64,000 nt of DNA. Source: Pseudomonadota bacterium (lineage in GTDB: Bacteria > Pseudomonadota > Gammaproteobacteria > Burkholderiales > JAKAFK01). The position numbers and the translations under genes are program-made. The stretch lies in contig JAJYKK010000003.1 in the NCBI GenBank assembly GCA_021788645.1, positions 1 to 64,000 on the forward strand, given 5' to 3'. How positions within the stretch are numbered: position 1 is the stretch's first letter; each line of letters opens with the position of its first letter. Under the pieces are notes generated by a model. The model did not search any database and was not told where the DNA came from. It worked only from the letters and a program-made list of their open reading frames with translations. This document shows, one piece after another, positions 56,001 through 64,000 of the stretch.

Positions 56001-57472
56001 GAGCCCACGGCTTCCTGCCCGTCTTCGGCCAGCACGCGCAGGATCTGGTCGCGCTCTTCGAAGGTCACGCCGAAGAGCTTCTGGTACGCCGCTCCGGTGT
56101 CGGCGTCCCAGGCGGGCAGATCGGCATCCTCCTCGAGCGAGGACGGCAGAATCTGGGCATTCTCCTTGAGCCAGGCGCGATATGGCTTGGCCTGGGCCAG
56201 CTCGCGGTCGATGTCTTGCGGGCTGAGGAGCTTCCCCGTATGGAGGTCGATGGCGATCATCTGGCCCGGCTTCACGCGCCCCTTCTCGACCACGTCGGCG
56301 GGCGCATAGTCCCACACCCCCACTTCCGAGGCGACGGTGAGGTGCCGGTCGCGCGTCACCACATAGCGCGCGGGGCGCAGCCCGTTGCGGTCGAGCAGGC
56401 ACACCCCGAAGCGGCCGTCGGTGAGCACCACGCCCGCGGGCCCGTCCCAGGGCTCCATGTGCATGGAGTTGTACTCGTAGAACGCCCTGAGGTCGGGATC
56501 CATGGTGCTCGCGTTCTGCCACGCCGGGGGAATCATGAGGCGCAGCGCCCGGAACAGACCGACCCCGCCCATCAGGAGGCCCTCCAGCATGTTGTCCATG
56601 CTGAGGGAATCGGAGCCCGTGGACGAGACGATCGGCCGCACGTCGTCCATGTTCGGGAGGTGGGCCGAGACGAACTTCCGCTCGCGGGCGCGCGACCAGT
56701 TGCGATTGCCCTGCAGCGTGTTGATCTCGCCGTTGTGCGCCAGATAGCGGAAGGGCTGGGCGAGCCGCCACTCGGGCCAGGTGTTGGTCGAGAAGCGCTG
56801 GTGATAAACGGCGAGGCTCGAGGCGAAGCGTTCGTCCTCGAGGTCGGGATAGAAGACCGGCAGGTTGGCCGGCATCACGAGGCCCTTGTAGGCGATCACC
56901 TGGGCGGAGAGCGTCGGGATGTAGAAGGCGGGATCGCGGGCGAGCTGCTTCTCGGCCTGCCGGCGCGCGATGTAGAGCTTGCGCTCGAAGGCGGCGGCGG
57001 ACAGCGGCTCGGGGCAATTGACGAAGATCTGTTCGATCACCGGCAGGTGGGCGCGCGCATAATCGCCGCATGCCGCCGGGTTGGTGGGCACCGGCCGGAA
57101 GCCCGCGAGCGGGAGTCCCTGGGCGGCGAGCGCCTCGCGCAGGCACGCGCGCGCGGCCTCCGCCTGGCCCGCGTCCGGGCTCAGAAAGACGAGTCCGGCG
57201 GCATATTCTGGGGCCAGGCTCAAGCCGTGCGCCCGGGCCGCCGCGCGCAGGAAGGCGTCGGGCTTCTTGAACAGGAGCCCGCAGCCGTCGCCGGATTTGC
57301 CGTCCGCGGCCACGGCGCCCCGGTGCGTGAGGCACGCGAGCGAGCGGATGGCGGTCTTCACCAGCCAATGGCTCGGCTGGTCGTCCATCTGGGCGATCAG
57401 CCCGAAGCCGCAACTGTCCTGTTCAAACTCGGGACGGTAAAGCGTGCCGTCCAACCCGTGCTGTCTGTCCAT
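53024..57472 (-). CDS. gltB: Glutamate synthase large (alpha) subunit
   Basis: This protein of about 1482 residues starts from the ATG at 57472 ([16 protein letters not shown]). A short propeptide precedes Cys21 in [11 protein letters not shown], the glutaminase nucleophile exposed after cleavage. The amidotransferase domain (to about 430), central domain, FMN-binding synthase domain (about 800-1200, [17 protein letters not shown]), 3Fe-4S cysteines ([15 protein letters not shown]) and C-terminal GXGXG beta-helix are complete. With GltD it makes two glutamates from glutamine and 2-oxoglutarate. An upstream in-frame start would add about 21 residues and delay the propeptide. Confidence 0.97.
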   Translation of the reverse strand: MDRQHGLDGTLYRPEFEQDSCGFGLIAQMDDQPSHWLVKTAIRSLACLTHRGAVAADGKSGDGCGLLFKKPDAFLRAAARAHGLSLAPEYAAGLVFLSPDAGQAEAARACLREALAAQGLPLAGFRPVPTNPAACGDYARAHLPVIEQIFVNCPEPLSAAAFERKLYIARRQAEKQLARDPAFYIPTLSAQVIAYKGLVMPANLPVFYPDLEDERFASSLAVYHQRFSTNTWPEWRLAQPFRYLAHNGEINTLQGNRNWSRARERKFVSAHLPNMDDVRPIVSSTGSDSLSMDNMLEGLLMGGVGLFRALRLMIPPAWQNASTMDPDLRAFYEYNSMHMEPWDGPAGVVLTDGRFGVCLLDRNGLRPARYVVTRDRHLTVASEVGVWDYAPADVVEKGRVKPGQMIAIDLHTGKLLSPQDIDRELAQAKPYRAWLKENAQILPSSLEEDADLPAWDADTGAAYQKLFGVTFEERDQILRVLAEDGQEAVGSMGDDTPMAVLSQKVRLPFDYLRQQFAQVTNPPIDPIREAVVMSLNTCFGPERNLFQETPEHARRLEVNSPVLSHDKFARLTRLAQPEYRAITLDLTYDPEKIALREALEQLAREAVAAVRDGHVILVLSDRAIAPTRLPIHALFATGCVHHALIAHGLRCDANIVVETGAARDPHQVATLIGYGATAVYPYLAYQTLLELARAGEVKLPPAKALSNYRKGINKGLLKIMSKMGISSIASYRGAQLFEAIGIHPDVVALCLTGTVSRVAGADFKDFEDDQRRLARAAFNPLKPVGQGGLLKFVFGEEYHAYNPDVVVELQKAVRTGDYGAYRAFAERVNGRPVAMLRDLLRLKEGLAPIPLDEVEPEEAILKRFDSAGMSLGALSPEAHEALAEAMNRLGGRSNSGEGGEDPARYGTVKMSKIKQVASGRFGVTPHYLVNAEVLQIKMAQGAKPGEGGQLPGHKVSEMIARLRCSKPGISLISPPPHHDIYSIEDLAQLIFDLKQINPTALVSVKLVAEPGVGTIAAGVAKAYADLITISGYDGGTGASPLTSVKYAGTPWELGLSEAQQVLRANGLRGRVRVQADGGLKTGLDVVKAAILGAESFGFGTAPMIALGCKYLRICHLNNCATGVATQDARLRSQHFVGLPEMVMNYFTFVARETREWMARLGVARLADLIGRVDLLERIPGETARQAKLDLSALTREGGIPADEPRFCVSAANPSFDKAELAEKMLADARSAIEAQTPLTLEYAVCNTHRSIGARVSGEIARTHGAGGLPADCLTLRCRGSAGQSFGVWNAPGLTLVLEGDANDYVGKGMAGGQLVLFPPQEARFLPHEAVIMGNTCLYGATGGRLNAAGIAGERFAVRNSGAMAVVEGVGDHGCEYMTGGCVIVLGETGLNFGAGMTGGFALVYDKGGDFPNRYNNELIDIHRIDPEPMAQYREFLRAQIERHVGLTGSPRGRALLDAFRESASRFWLVKPKAAELNSLLQL

Positions 57473-57562
57473 CCCCGCAAGCCCGAAATCAAGTGAAAAG
57501 TATCTGATTCTACCTGCGCAGGCGGCGTGGGGCAATCCTGATGGGCGGGGGAGCGCTCGCCC

Positions 57563-58828
57563 TCAAGGGGCGAGCCAGGCGGCGGCCGCGAGGCCGGCGG
57601 CGGCGAGCAATGCCAGCGGGATCGCGGCGCGCAGGGCGGCCCGCGGTCCGGCGAAGGCCATCGCGTAGCCCGCCTTGATGAGGTTGTTGGAGGACGCGGC
57701 GATGAGCACCGCGGCGGCGGCCACCGCCGTGCCCACCCCGGCCACGCCGCCCTGTGCGAGACTCAGCACGAAGGGGTCGATGTCGGTGAGCCCGACGAGG
57801 CCCGCGAGCGCGAACAGGCCGTTGTGGCCGTAGGTGTGCTCGACCCAGGTCGAGACGATGGACACCAGCACGAAAAGCCCGGCGAATACGGCGGCGGCCC
57901 CGAGTTCCAGCGGATTCATGCGCTGCAGCGTGCCGTTCGCCTCGCGCACGGCACGCCGTCCCGCCCAGGCGGTCAAGGCGAAGCCGAAGAGGGCGAGCGC
58001 CAGGAGCGAGGGGGCCAGCACGAGGGCGAGGCGCGGGCTGAACACGGCGACCACGGCGAGGATGCGCAGGTTCATGAGGGCGGTGGCGAGCACGATCCCT
58101 GCCTGAAGGGCGGCGAGGTTCGCCGTGCCGGTCCGCGCGCGCTGGGCGAGCGAGATGGTGGTCGCGGTGGACGAATACAGTCCGCCCAGGCCCGCGGCCA
58201 GCAGCACGCCGCGCGTGGGGGAGATATAGCGGGTGGCGAGATAGCTGGCGTAGGAGAGGCCCGAGACCACCACCACGGCGAGCCAAAGCCGGTAGGGCGT
58301 GATCTGGGTGAACCCGGAGACCGGGTGGTCGGGCAGGAGCGGCAGGATGATCGCGGTGAGCACCAGGAATTTCGCGAGGGTGAGGATTTCCTCGCGGGGA
58401 ATCTTGCGCGCGGCGGCGTGCAGGGGCTCCTTGGCGCCCAGCAGGATGACGGCGCCCACGGTGATGGCGACGACCACCCAGTGGGGCTGGGTCAAGGTCG
58501 CCGGTCCCAGGAGGAAGGCGAGCGCGTTGGCGACCGGGCTCATGAGGCCCGGTCCGCGCCGGGACGGGTCGGCGCCGGGCCGCCACAGCCAGAAGTAGTA
58601 GGCGAAAAGCCAGGCGCCCAGCACCGCGAGGCCGGCGCTCAAGGCGAGCGCACGGGCGGGGTCCAGGGCGTAGAGGAGGGTGCCTGCGAGGGCGAGGAGC
58701 GGAAAGGTGCGGACGCCGCCCGGGGGCTTGACGGGATCGTCGGTATGGTATTCCTCGAACGCGAGGCCGAAGAAAAAGGACAGGGCGACGACGAGCCCCA
58801 GCTTCTCAGGCGAGATCACGAATGGCAT
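57563..58828 (-). CDS. MgtC/SapB and DUF4010 family membrane protein
   Basis: This 421-residue protein has about a dozen membrane helices. The N-terminal MgtC-like part has LGLVVALSFFFGLAFEEYHT and VRTFPLLALAGTLLY. The second half has the DUF4010 pattern LLAAGLGGLYSSTATTISLA, then NLRILAVVAVF, VGLTDIDPFVLSLA and SSNNLIKAGYAMAF. Function of this family is not settled; transport or stress roles are suggested for MgtC relatives. It sits between dgt and gltB on the same strand, interrupting an otherwise common order, which may mean a later insertion of this gene. Confidence 0.88.
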   Translation of the reverse strand: MPFVISPEKLGLVVALSFFFGLAFEEYHTDDPVKPPGGVRTFPLLALAGTLLYALDPARALALSAGLAVLGAWLFAYYFWLWRPGADPSRRGPGLMSPVANALAFLLGPATLTQPHWVVVAITVGAVILLGAKEPLHAAARKIPREEILTLAKFLVLTAIILPLLPDHPVSGFTQITPYRLWLAVVVVSGLSYASYLATRYISPTRGVLLAAGLGGLYSSTATTISLAQRARTGTANLAALQAGIVLATALMNLRILAVVAVFSPRLALVLAPSLLALALFGFALTAWAGRRAVREANGTLQRMNPLELGAAAVFAGLFVLVSIVSTWVEHTYGHNGLFALAGLVGLTDIDPFVLSLAQGGVAGVGTAVAAAAVLIAASSNNLIKAGYAMAFAGPRAALRAAIPLALLAAAGLAAAAWLAP

Positions 58829-58888
58829 CGGCGCCTCCGCGGCCGTTTTCTTTATTCTCGGCGCGCCCGCCGCCCGGGGCGGCGGGCG

Positions 58889-60022
58889 TCAGGACGCCTC
58901 GTTCATGTCGAACAGACGCCGGTGCTCCCGCATGGCGTAGCGGTCGGTCATGCCGGCAATGTAGTCGGCGATCGGGCGCAGCCCGCGGGCGTCCACCTTG
59001 GCCTGATAATCGGGCGGCAGCAGGCGGGGGTTGTCGCGGAACGCGTCGAACAGCTCGCGGATGATGCGCTGTGCCTTCGCGGTCATGCGGGTCACCCGGT
59101 AATGGCGGTAGAGCTGTTCGCGCAAGAAGGTCTTGAGCGTCTGCTGCTCCGCCTCGATCGCGGCGCTGAAGCCGATGAGCCGAGGCCCCTGGCGGACCTC
59201 GTCGGGGCTGCGCGGTGCGGCTGCCTGGATGCGGCCCCGGCTCTGCTCGATGAGGTCGCGCACCAGCGTGTCGATGATGCGGCGCACCGTCTCGTGCACC
59301 AGCCGCCGTCCGGCCAGCATCGGGTAGGCCTGGCGCACGGCCTGCAGGTGGCGCCCGAAGAGGGCGACCTCCGAGAGGCCTTCCAGGCGGATGAGGCCGG
59401 AGCGCAGCCCGTCGTCCACGTCATGGTTGTTGTAGGCGATCTCGTCGGCGAGGTTGGTCACCTGGGCCTCGAGACTCGGGCGCTCGTCGCGCAGGAAGCG
59501 GCTTCCGAGTTCGCCCAGGGCGTGGGCCTTGGCCTTCGAGCAGTGCTTGAGGATGCCCTCGCGGGTCTCGAAGGTGAGGTTCAGGCCGTCGAATTCGGCG
59601 TAGCGCTCCTCCAGCAGGTCGACGACGCGCAGGCTCTGGAGGTTGTGCTCGAAGCCCCCGTGCCCCTGCATGCAGGTGTTGAGGGCGTCCTGGCCGGCAT
59701 GGCCGAAGGGCGTGTGGCCCAGGTCGTGCGCGAGCGAGATGGCTTCCACCAGGTCCTCGTTGAGGGCAAGGCTCCGCGCGATCGAGCGGCCGATCTGGGC
59801 CACCTCCAGGCTGTGGGTCAGGCGCGTGCGGAAGAGATCGCCTTCGTGGTTGATGAAGACCTGCGTCTTGTACTCGAGGCGCCGGAAGGCGCTCGAGTGG
59901 ATGATTCGGTCCCGGTCGCGCTGGGCCTGCGTGCGGCCGGCCGGCAGCGGTTCGGCGATCGCGCGCCCGCGCGAGTTGGCCTCGCTCACCGCATAGCACG
60001 CCGGCGCGCTCACGCGCGGCAT
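58889..60022 (-). CDS. dgt: dGTP triphosphohydrolase-like HD protein
   Basis: This 377-residue HD-domain hydrolase has metal residues in [15 protein letters not shown] (His), [20 protein letters not shown] (His-Asp) and [14 protein letters not shown] (Asp). It also has the family segment [20 protein letters not shown]. It belongs to the type 2 (short) dNTP triphosphohydrolases that trim dNTP pools. It overlaps aroB by 13 bases, a typical beta-proteobacterial arrangement. Confidence 0.93.
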   Translation of the reverse strand: MPRVSAPACYAVSEANSRGRAIAEPLPAGRTQAQRDRDRIIHSSAFRRLEYKTQVFINHEGDLFRTRLTHSLEVAQIGRSIARSLALNEDLVEAISLAHDLGHTPFGHAGQDALNTCMQGHGGFEHNLQSLRVVDLLEERYAEFDGLNLTFETREGILKHCSKAKAHALGELGSRFLRDERPSLEAQVTNLADEIAYNNHDVDDGLRSGLIRLEGLSEVALFGRHLQAVRQAYPMLAGRRLVHETVRRIIDTLVRDLIEQSRGRIQAAAPRSPDEVRQGPRLIGFSAAIEAEQQTLKTFLREQLYRHYRVTRMTAKAQRIIRELFDAFRDNPRLLPPDYQAKVDARGLRPIADYIAGMTDRYAMREHRRLFDMNEAS

Positions 60023-61095
60023 CCTTCCGCCAGCGCCGCGCGCAATGCGGCCTCGGGCACCTCGGCGGTCAAGACCGCCTCACCCAGACGGCGCAGCAGC
60101 ACGAAGCGGATCCTCCCCCCTTCCACCTTCTTGTCGAGGCCCATGAGCGCGAGGTAGCGCTCGAAGCCGAGATCCGGCGCCCTGACCGGCAGGCGGGCGG
60201 CCGAGAGGATCGCCGCGACGCGGCTCACGTCCGCCGCGCCCAGCCAGCCCAGGTGCTGCGACAGGCGCGCGGCGAGCATCGTGCCGGCCGCGACCGCCTC
60301 GCCGTGCAGCCAGGTGCCATAGCCCATCCCCGCCTCGATGGCGTGCCCGAAGGTATGTCCCAGATTGAGGAGCGCGCGCGCGCCGCCCTCCCGCTCGTCG
60401 GCGGCCACCACCGCCGCCTTGTTCTCGCAGGAGCGGCGGATGGCGTACGCGAGCGCGGCATGGTCGCGGCCGACCAAGGCCGCCATGTGCTGCTCCAGCC
60501 AGTCGAGGAACGGCAGGTCGCGGATGAGGCCGTACTTGATCACCTCGGCGAGCCCGGCGGAGAGCTCCCGGTCGGGCAGGGTATCGAGGGTCGCGGGGTC
60601 GGCGATCACGGCGCGCGGCTGGTAGAAGGCGCCGATCATGTTCTTGCCGAGCGGGTGATTGATGCCGGTCTTGCCGCCGACCGACGAGTCGACCTGGGCG
60701 AGCAGCGTGGTGGGGATCTGGATGAAGGGTACGCCGCGCAGGTAGGTGGCCGCGGCGAAGCCCGCCAGGTCGCCGACCACGCCGCCCCCCAGGGCGATGA
60801 CCGTGGTCTTGCGCTCGCAGCGGTGCTCGAGGAGCGCGTCGAAGAGGGTGTTGAGCGTCTTCCACTCCTTGTAGACCTCTCCGTCGGGGATGACGATGGG
60901 CACCACCTCGACCCCTTGGGCCTGCAGGGCCTGGGTGAGGGCCTCGAGATACAAGGGGGCCACGGTGGTGTTGGTGACCACCGCCACGCGCGGCTGGGCC
61001 AGCCGGGGCACCAGCAAGGACGCCTCGCGCAGGCATCCGGCGCCGATGTAAATGGGATAGCTTCGGTCTTTCAGGTCGACGATCAGTGTGTCCAT
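60010..61095 (-). CDS. aroB: 3-dehydroquinate synthase
   Basis: This 361-residue NAD- and metal-dependent enzyme carries out the second step of the shikimate pathway. The glycine-rich NAD site is [20 protein letters not shown]. Metal ligands are in the [10 protein letters not shown] region and the [13 protein letters not shown] / [10 protein letters not shown] histidines. [20 protein letters not shown] is the family signature. It follows aroK after 67 bases and overlaps dgt. Confidence 0.97.
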   Translation of the reverse strand: MDTLIVDLKDRSYPIYIGAGCLREASLLVPRLAQPRVAVVTNTTVAPLYLEALTQALQAQGVEVVPIVIPDGEVYKEWKTLNTLFDALLEHRCERKTTVIALGGGVVGDLAGFAAATYLRGVPFIQIPTTLLAQVDSSVGGKTGINHPLGKNMIGAFYQPRAVIADPATLDTLPDRELSAGLAEVIKYGLIRDLPFLDWLEQHMAALVGRDHAALAYAIRRSCENKAAVVAADEREGGARALLNLGHTFGHAIEAGMGYGTWLHGEAVAAGTMLAARLSQHLGWLGAADVSRVAAILSAARLPVRAPDLGFERYLALMGLDKKVEGGRIRFVLLRRLGEAVLTAEVPEAALRAALAEGCRA

Positions 61096-61162
61096 GCGGC
61101 TATGCTAGCAGGAAATGCGGAAGACGGGGCAGGCGCGGTCCAAGGCGGCGACGCGCTGAACG

Positions 61163-61699
61163 CTACGGCCGCGCGAGCTTCTGGGCGAGCTCCCGGGCCA
61201 GGGCGGGCACGTTGTGGCCGCGGGTGTCGAGCACCAGGTCGGCGACTTCCCGGTAGAGGCCGTCGCGCTGGGCGAGGAGTTCGGCCAGCCGCGCCCGCGG
61301 ATCGGCGGTGGCCAGCAGCGGCCGGTTGCGGTCGCGGTGCGTGCGCGCGAAGAGCTCGTCGAGCGGCGCGCACAGATAGACCACGGTGCCGTGGGCGCGC
61401 AGCAAAGCCCGGTTTTCCGGCAGGAGCACGGCGCCGCCGCCGGTCGCCAGCACGATATCCTGCTTCTGCGCCAGTTCCTGGATGACCGCCGCTTCGCGCG
61501 CCCGGAATCCGGCTTCGCCCTCGATCTCGAAGATGACCGGGATCTTGACGCCGGTGCGGTGCTCGATCTCGCGGTCGGCGTCATAGAACGTCTTGCCCAG
61601 CTGGCGGGAGAGCTCGCGCCCGAGGGTGGTCTTGCCGGCCCCCATGAGGCCCACCAGAAAGATGTTGCCGCGCACGGAGGGCAAATCGGTGTCTTCCAA
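61163..61699 (-). CDS. aroK: Shikimate kinase
   Basis: This 178-residue P-loop kinase has Walker A FLVGLMGAGKTTLGRELSRQ at about 15-34, shikimate-binding residues in DADREIEHRTG and GFRAREAAVI, and the VLATGGGAVLLPENRALL segment. The length is normal. It phosphorylates shikimate just before the AroA step. It lies between pilQ and aroB, an order that is common in beta- and gammaproteobacteria. Confidence 0.96.
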   Translation of the reverse strand: MEDTDLPSVRGNIFLVGLMGAGKTTLGRELSRQLGKTFYDADREIEHRTGVKIPVIFEIEGEAGFRAREAAVIQELAQKQDIVLATGGGAVLLPENRALLRAHGTVVYLCAPLDELFARTHRDRNRPLLATADPRARLAELLAQRDGLYREVADLVLDTRGHNVPALARELAQKLARP

Positions 61700-61786
61700 G
61701 TTCTGGCACGCGCCGGTGCGGGCAGTGCCGATCCGCGATTATGCCACCCCGGGCGCCGCCGGCAAAGGGGCGCCCCGCCGGCGCCC

Positions 61787-63871
61787 CTATTGGATGTCGA
61801 GGCTGGACTTGAGGATCTTCGGCGTCACAAAGATCAGCAGTTCGCTCCGATTGTCCTGCACGTCGGTGTTCTTGAACAGGTTGCCGAGCACCGGGAGATC
61901 GCCCAGGACCGGCACCTTGTTGACCTGGTTGTTGGAGGTCTGCTCGTAGATGCCGCCCAGCACGGCGGTCTCCCCGTTGTTGACCAGGACCTGGGTCTGC
62001 ACCCGCTGCGTGTCGATGGACGGGACGCCGGCATAGATCTGCCCCACCTGATCCTTGCGCACGTCGAGGTCCATGAGGACCTTGTTGTCGGGCGTGATCT
62101 GCGGCGTGACCGCCAGCGACAGGACCGCATCCTTGAAGGAGACGGACGTCGCCCCGCTGCTGGTGGCCTGCTGGTAGGGGATTTCCGTGCCCTGCTCGAT
62201 GACCGCCTTCTGCTTGTCGGCGGTCAGCACGCGCGGACTGGAGATCACCTTGCCCCGCCCGTCGGCCTGCAGGGCGCTGAGCTCGAGGTTGAGCAGCCCG
62301 TTGCCGTTGATCCGCAGCAAGGTCAATGCGAGGCTTCCCACCGCGTTCGGGACCGGCAGGTTCACGTTCGCGTCGTTGGCGGAGATCGTGGTGGCGAGCG
62401 CCCCGCCGGCAAGGGACTGCGAGTCGGTGATGTTCGAGGCGAGGCCGGTCTGGACGGTGTTGGCGCGGCCCTGGTCCGCCACCCCCAGGCGCACGCCGAG
62501 CTGGCGGCTGAACTGGGTGTCGGCGATGACGATGCGCGAGGAGATCAGCACCTGCCGGACCGGGATGTCGATCTGGCTGATGAGGGCGCGCACCCGTTCC
62601 AGGTTCTCGGGGGTGTCCTGCACGAAGGCGGTGTTGGTCCGCGGATCGACCACCACGCTGCCGCGCTTCGAGAGGATGTTCTGCTTGCCGGTCAGGAGCT
62701 TCTGCACGTCCTGCGCACGGGCATAGCGCAGGTGGAAGACCTCCGTGCGCAACGGTTCGAGGTTCGCGATCTGATTCTTTGCCTCGAGGTCCAGCTTCTC
62801 GCGCGCGGCGATCTCGGCGCTCGGGGCGATCCAGATGACGTTGCCGTCGACCTCCTTGGACAGCCCCTTGGCCCGCAGGATGATCGCCAGCGCCTGGTCC
62901 CACGGCACGTCCTTGAGCAGGAGCGTGAGGTTGCCGTGCACGCTGTCGCTCACCACGATGTTCTGGCCGGTGAAATCGGCGATCACCTGCAAGGCGGCGC
63001 GCACGTCCACGTTCTGCAGGTTGAGGGAGAGCTTCTCGCCGGTGTAGTGGGGCTTCTCGGGCCGGGCGCTGGCCGAGGTGATGGGCTTGACCTGCAGCAC
63101 GAACTGCCGGTTGGTCTGATAGGCGGAATAGGTCCAGTTGCCCGTCGGGGTGACCACCATGTGCACGTTGCGCTCGCGCGCCACCGTGTCGATGGTCTTG
63201 ACCGGGGTGCCGAAGTCGGTGACGTCCAGGCGCCTTTGGAGGCGGGACGGCAAGGTGGTGTCGAGGAAGTCGACCACCAGGGATTTGCCCCGGGTGCGGA
63301 TGTCGATGCCGGTCGTGGTGTCGGCGAGGCTCACGACCACGCGTCCGGTGTCGTCGGCTCCGCGCCGGAAGTCCACGTTGCGGATGGCGTGGCCGGCGGG
63401 CTGCGGCGCGCCGGCGGCGAAATGGGTGGCGAGGTTGGTCGCCGCCGGCTGCGCGCCGACGGTCGCGAGGTCGACGATGAGCTCCTTGCCCTTGACGTGG
63501 GTCTGGTAGGTGCCGGCCTGGGTCATGTTGATGACGAGCCGCGTGCGCGTGCCCGCCTGGACCACGTCGACGCCGGAGACCATGCCGCCATGCATGGCGA
63601 TGGCATTGGCGCCCAGCCCGTTGGTGGTGTTCAGGAAGTCGATGGCGAGCCGCGGCGGGTTGTTGACGGCGAATGCCGGCGGGGTGAACGTGAGCGGGTC
63701 CTTGAGGCTGACCTGGATCTGCGTCCTGCCGTCCGACAAGGTGGCGTAGTCGACGCGCTGCACGCTGTTCGGGGTCGCGGCCCAGGCCGATCCCCAGGCG
63801 CCCACAAGGAGGCCGACGCATCCGGCCAGACGCCACGGCGCCATCCGTGTGAAGCAAGACACCATCGTCAT
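61787..63871 (-). CDS. pilQ: Type IV pilus secretin PilQ
   Basis: This 694-residue outer-membrane protein starts from the ATG at 63871, preceded by AGGAG and overlapping the pilP stop (ATGA). A signal peptide (WRLAGCVGLLVGAWGSAWAA) is followed by two AMIN domains (about 40-270) that bind peptidoglycan, an STN/N0 domain (about 290-360), an N1 domain and the secretin barrel (about 430-690). The latter includes QVLISSRIVIADTQFSRQLG and GETAVLGGIYEQTSNNQVNK, then VPVLGDLPVLGNLFKN. It forms the channel through which type IV pili extend. Confidence 0.96.
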   Translation of the reverse strand: MTMVSCFTRMAPWRLAGCVGLLVGAWGSAWAATPNSVQRVDYATLSDGRTQIQVSLKDPLTFTPPAFAVNNPPRLAIDFLNTTNGLGANAIAMHGGMVSGVDVVQAGTRTRLVINMTQAGTYQTHVKGKELIVDLATVGAQPAATNLATHFAAGAPQPAGHAIRNVDFRRGADDTGRVVVSLADTTTGIDIRTRGKSLVVDFLDTTLPSRLQRRLDVTDFGTPVKTIDTVARERNVHMVVTPTGNWTYSAYQTNRQFVLQVKPITSASARPEKPHYTGEKLSLNLQNVDVRAALQVIADFTGQNIVVSDSVHGNLTLLLKDVPWDQALAIILRAKGLSKEVDGNVIWIAPSAEIAAREKLDLEAKNQIANLEPLRTEVFHLRYARAQDVQKLLTGKQNILSKRGSVVVDPRTNTAFVQDTPENLERVRALISQIDIPVRQVLISSRIVIADTQFSRQLGVRLGVADQGRANTVQTGLASNITDSQSLAGGALATTISANDANVNLPVPNAVGSLALTLLRINGNGLLNLELSALQADGRGKVISSPRVLTADKQKAVIEQGTEIPYQQATSSGATSVSFKDAVLSLAVTPQITPDNKVLMDLDVRKDQVGQIYAGVPSIDTQRVQTQVLVNNGETAVLGGIYEQTSNNQVNKVPVLGDLPVLGNLFKNTDVQDNRSELLIFVTPKILKSSLDIQ

Positions 63872-64000
63872 TTTTTTTGCTCCTGATTTTGCTCCAGCAG
63901 GAGCTTGTTCTCCCGCTGGGTCCACTGGCCCGTATCGTCCTGCACGATTTCCTTGAGATCGATCTCGGTCGGGGTCAGTCGCGTGACGGTGCCGAAGTTC
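63868..64000 (-). CDS. pilP: Type IV pilus assembly lipoprotein PilP, C-terminal end
   Basis: Only the last 43 codons lie in the window. They read NFGTVTRLTPTEIDLKEIVQ followed by DDTGQWTQRENKLLLEQNQE and QKK, the C-terminus of the PilP beta-domain that contacts PilQ N0. The TGA at 63870-63868 overlaps the pilQ start by four bases. The order pilP-pilQ-aroK is standard, so pilM-N-O are expected just outside the right edge. Confidence 0.88.
   Translation of the reverse strand, partial: NFGTVTRLTPTEIDLKEIVQDDTGQWTQRENKLLLEQNQEQKK

Noticed and set aside
53030-57496. Very long open frame (1488 codons) antisense to gltB
   Set aside because: It is a shadow of the GC-rich codon pattern of gltB. Its translation is His/Arg/Gly-rich without domains, and gltB is unmistakable on the other strand.

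Overview
This 64 kb window appears to be chromosomal DNA around the replication origin of a GC-rich betaproteobacterium. Three things point that way: the order dnaA-dnaN-gyrB (no recF between dnaN and gyrB) diverging from rpmH-rnpA-yidD-yidC-mnmE-mnmG-rsmG-parA-parB; the cluster pilP-pilQ-aroK-aroB-dgt-(MgtC/DUF4010)-gltB-gltD-hemE-priA; and argS-SPOR protein-dsbA. These orders are familiar from beta lineages. The species cannot be named from the sequence alone. No rRNA, tRNA or CRISPR array was seen.

Region 1-7.6 kb is accessory and partly decayed. It holds the start of an IS607-type transposase, a frameshifted O6-methylguanine methyltransferase remnant, a remnant of a MntA-type nucleotidyltransferase, and a complete ISL3-family element (1117-4010). 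That element has matching ends, an 8-bp target duplication and four passenger genes, including an intact MntA/HepT toxin-antitoxin pair. It sits inside an Ada-type alkylation-response gene, and both halves of that gene are still readable. A SulP anion transporter (4957-6663) and about 1 kb without a recognisable gene follow.

Region 7.6-32.4 kb is the origin core. Two parS sites (10227 and 16752) bracket the probable oriC between dnaN and dnaA, and the ParA/ParB pair that should use them is at 19.4-21.0 kb. Next come the housekeeping F1Fo ATP synthase operon atpIBEFHAGDC, glmU, glmS and an orphan ParA-like ATPase.

Region 32.4-41.9 kb is the most unusual part. A membrane-bound PAS-GGDEF-EAL protein is followed by a second, alternate (N-type) F1Fo ATPase operon in the order beta, epsilon, AtpQ/I, a, c, b-delta, alpha, gamma. 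It lacks atpR, has b and delta fused, and its c subunit has lost residues known to bind Na+. The same 18-bp sequence (22 of 23 bp over a longer stretch) lies upstream of both the c-di-GMP gene and the ATPase operon, which suggests joint control.

Region 41.9-64 kb is on the minus strand. It carries a NarL-type regulator, dsbA, a SPOR protein, argS, a quinone oxidoreductase, a degenerate HD-GYP protein, priA, hemE, glutamate synthase (gltD, gltB), a MgtC/DUF4010 membrane protein, dgt, aroB, aroK, pilQ and the end of pilP.
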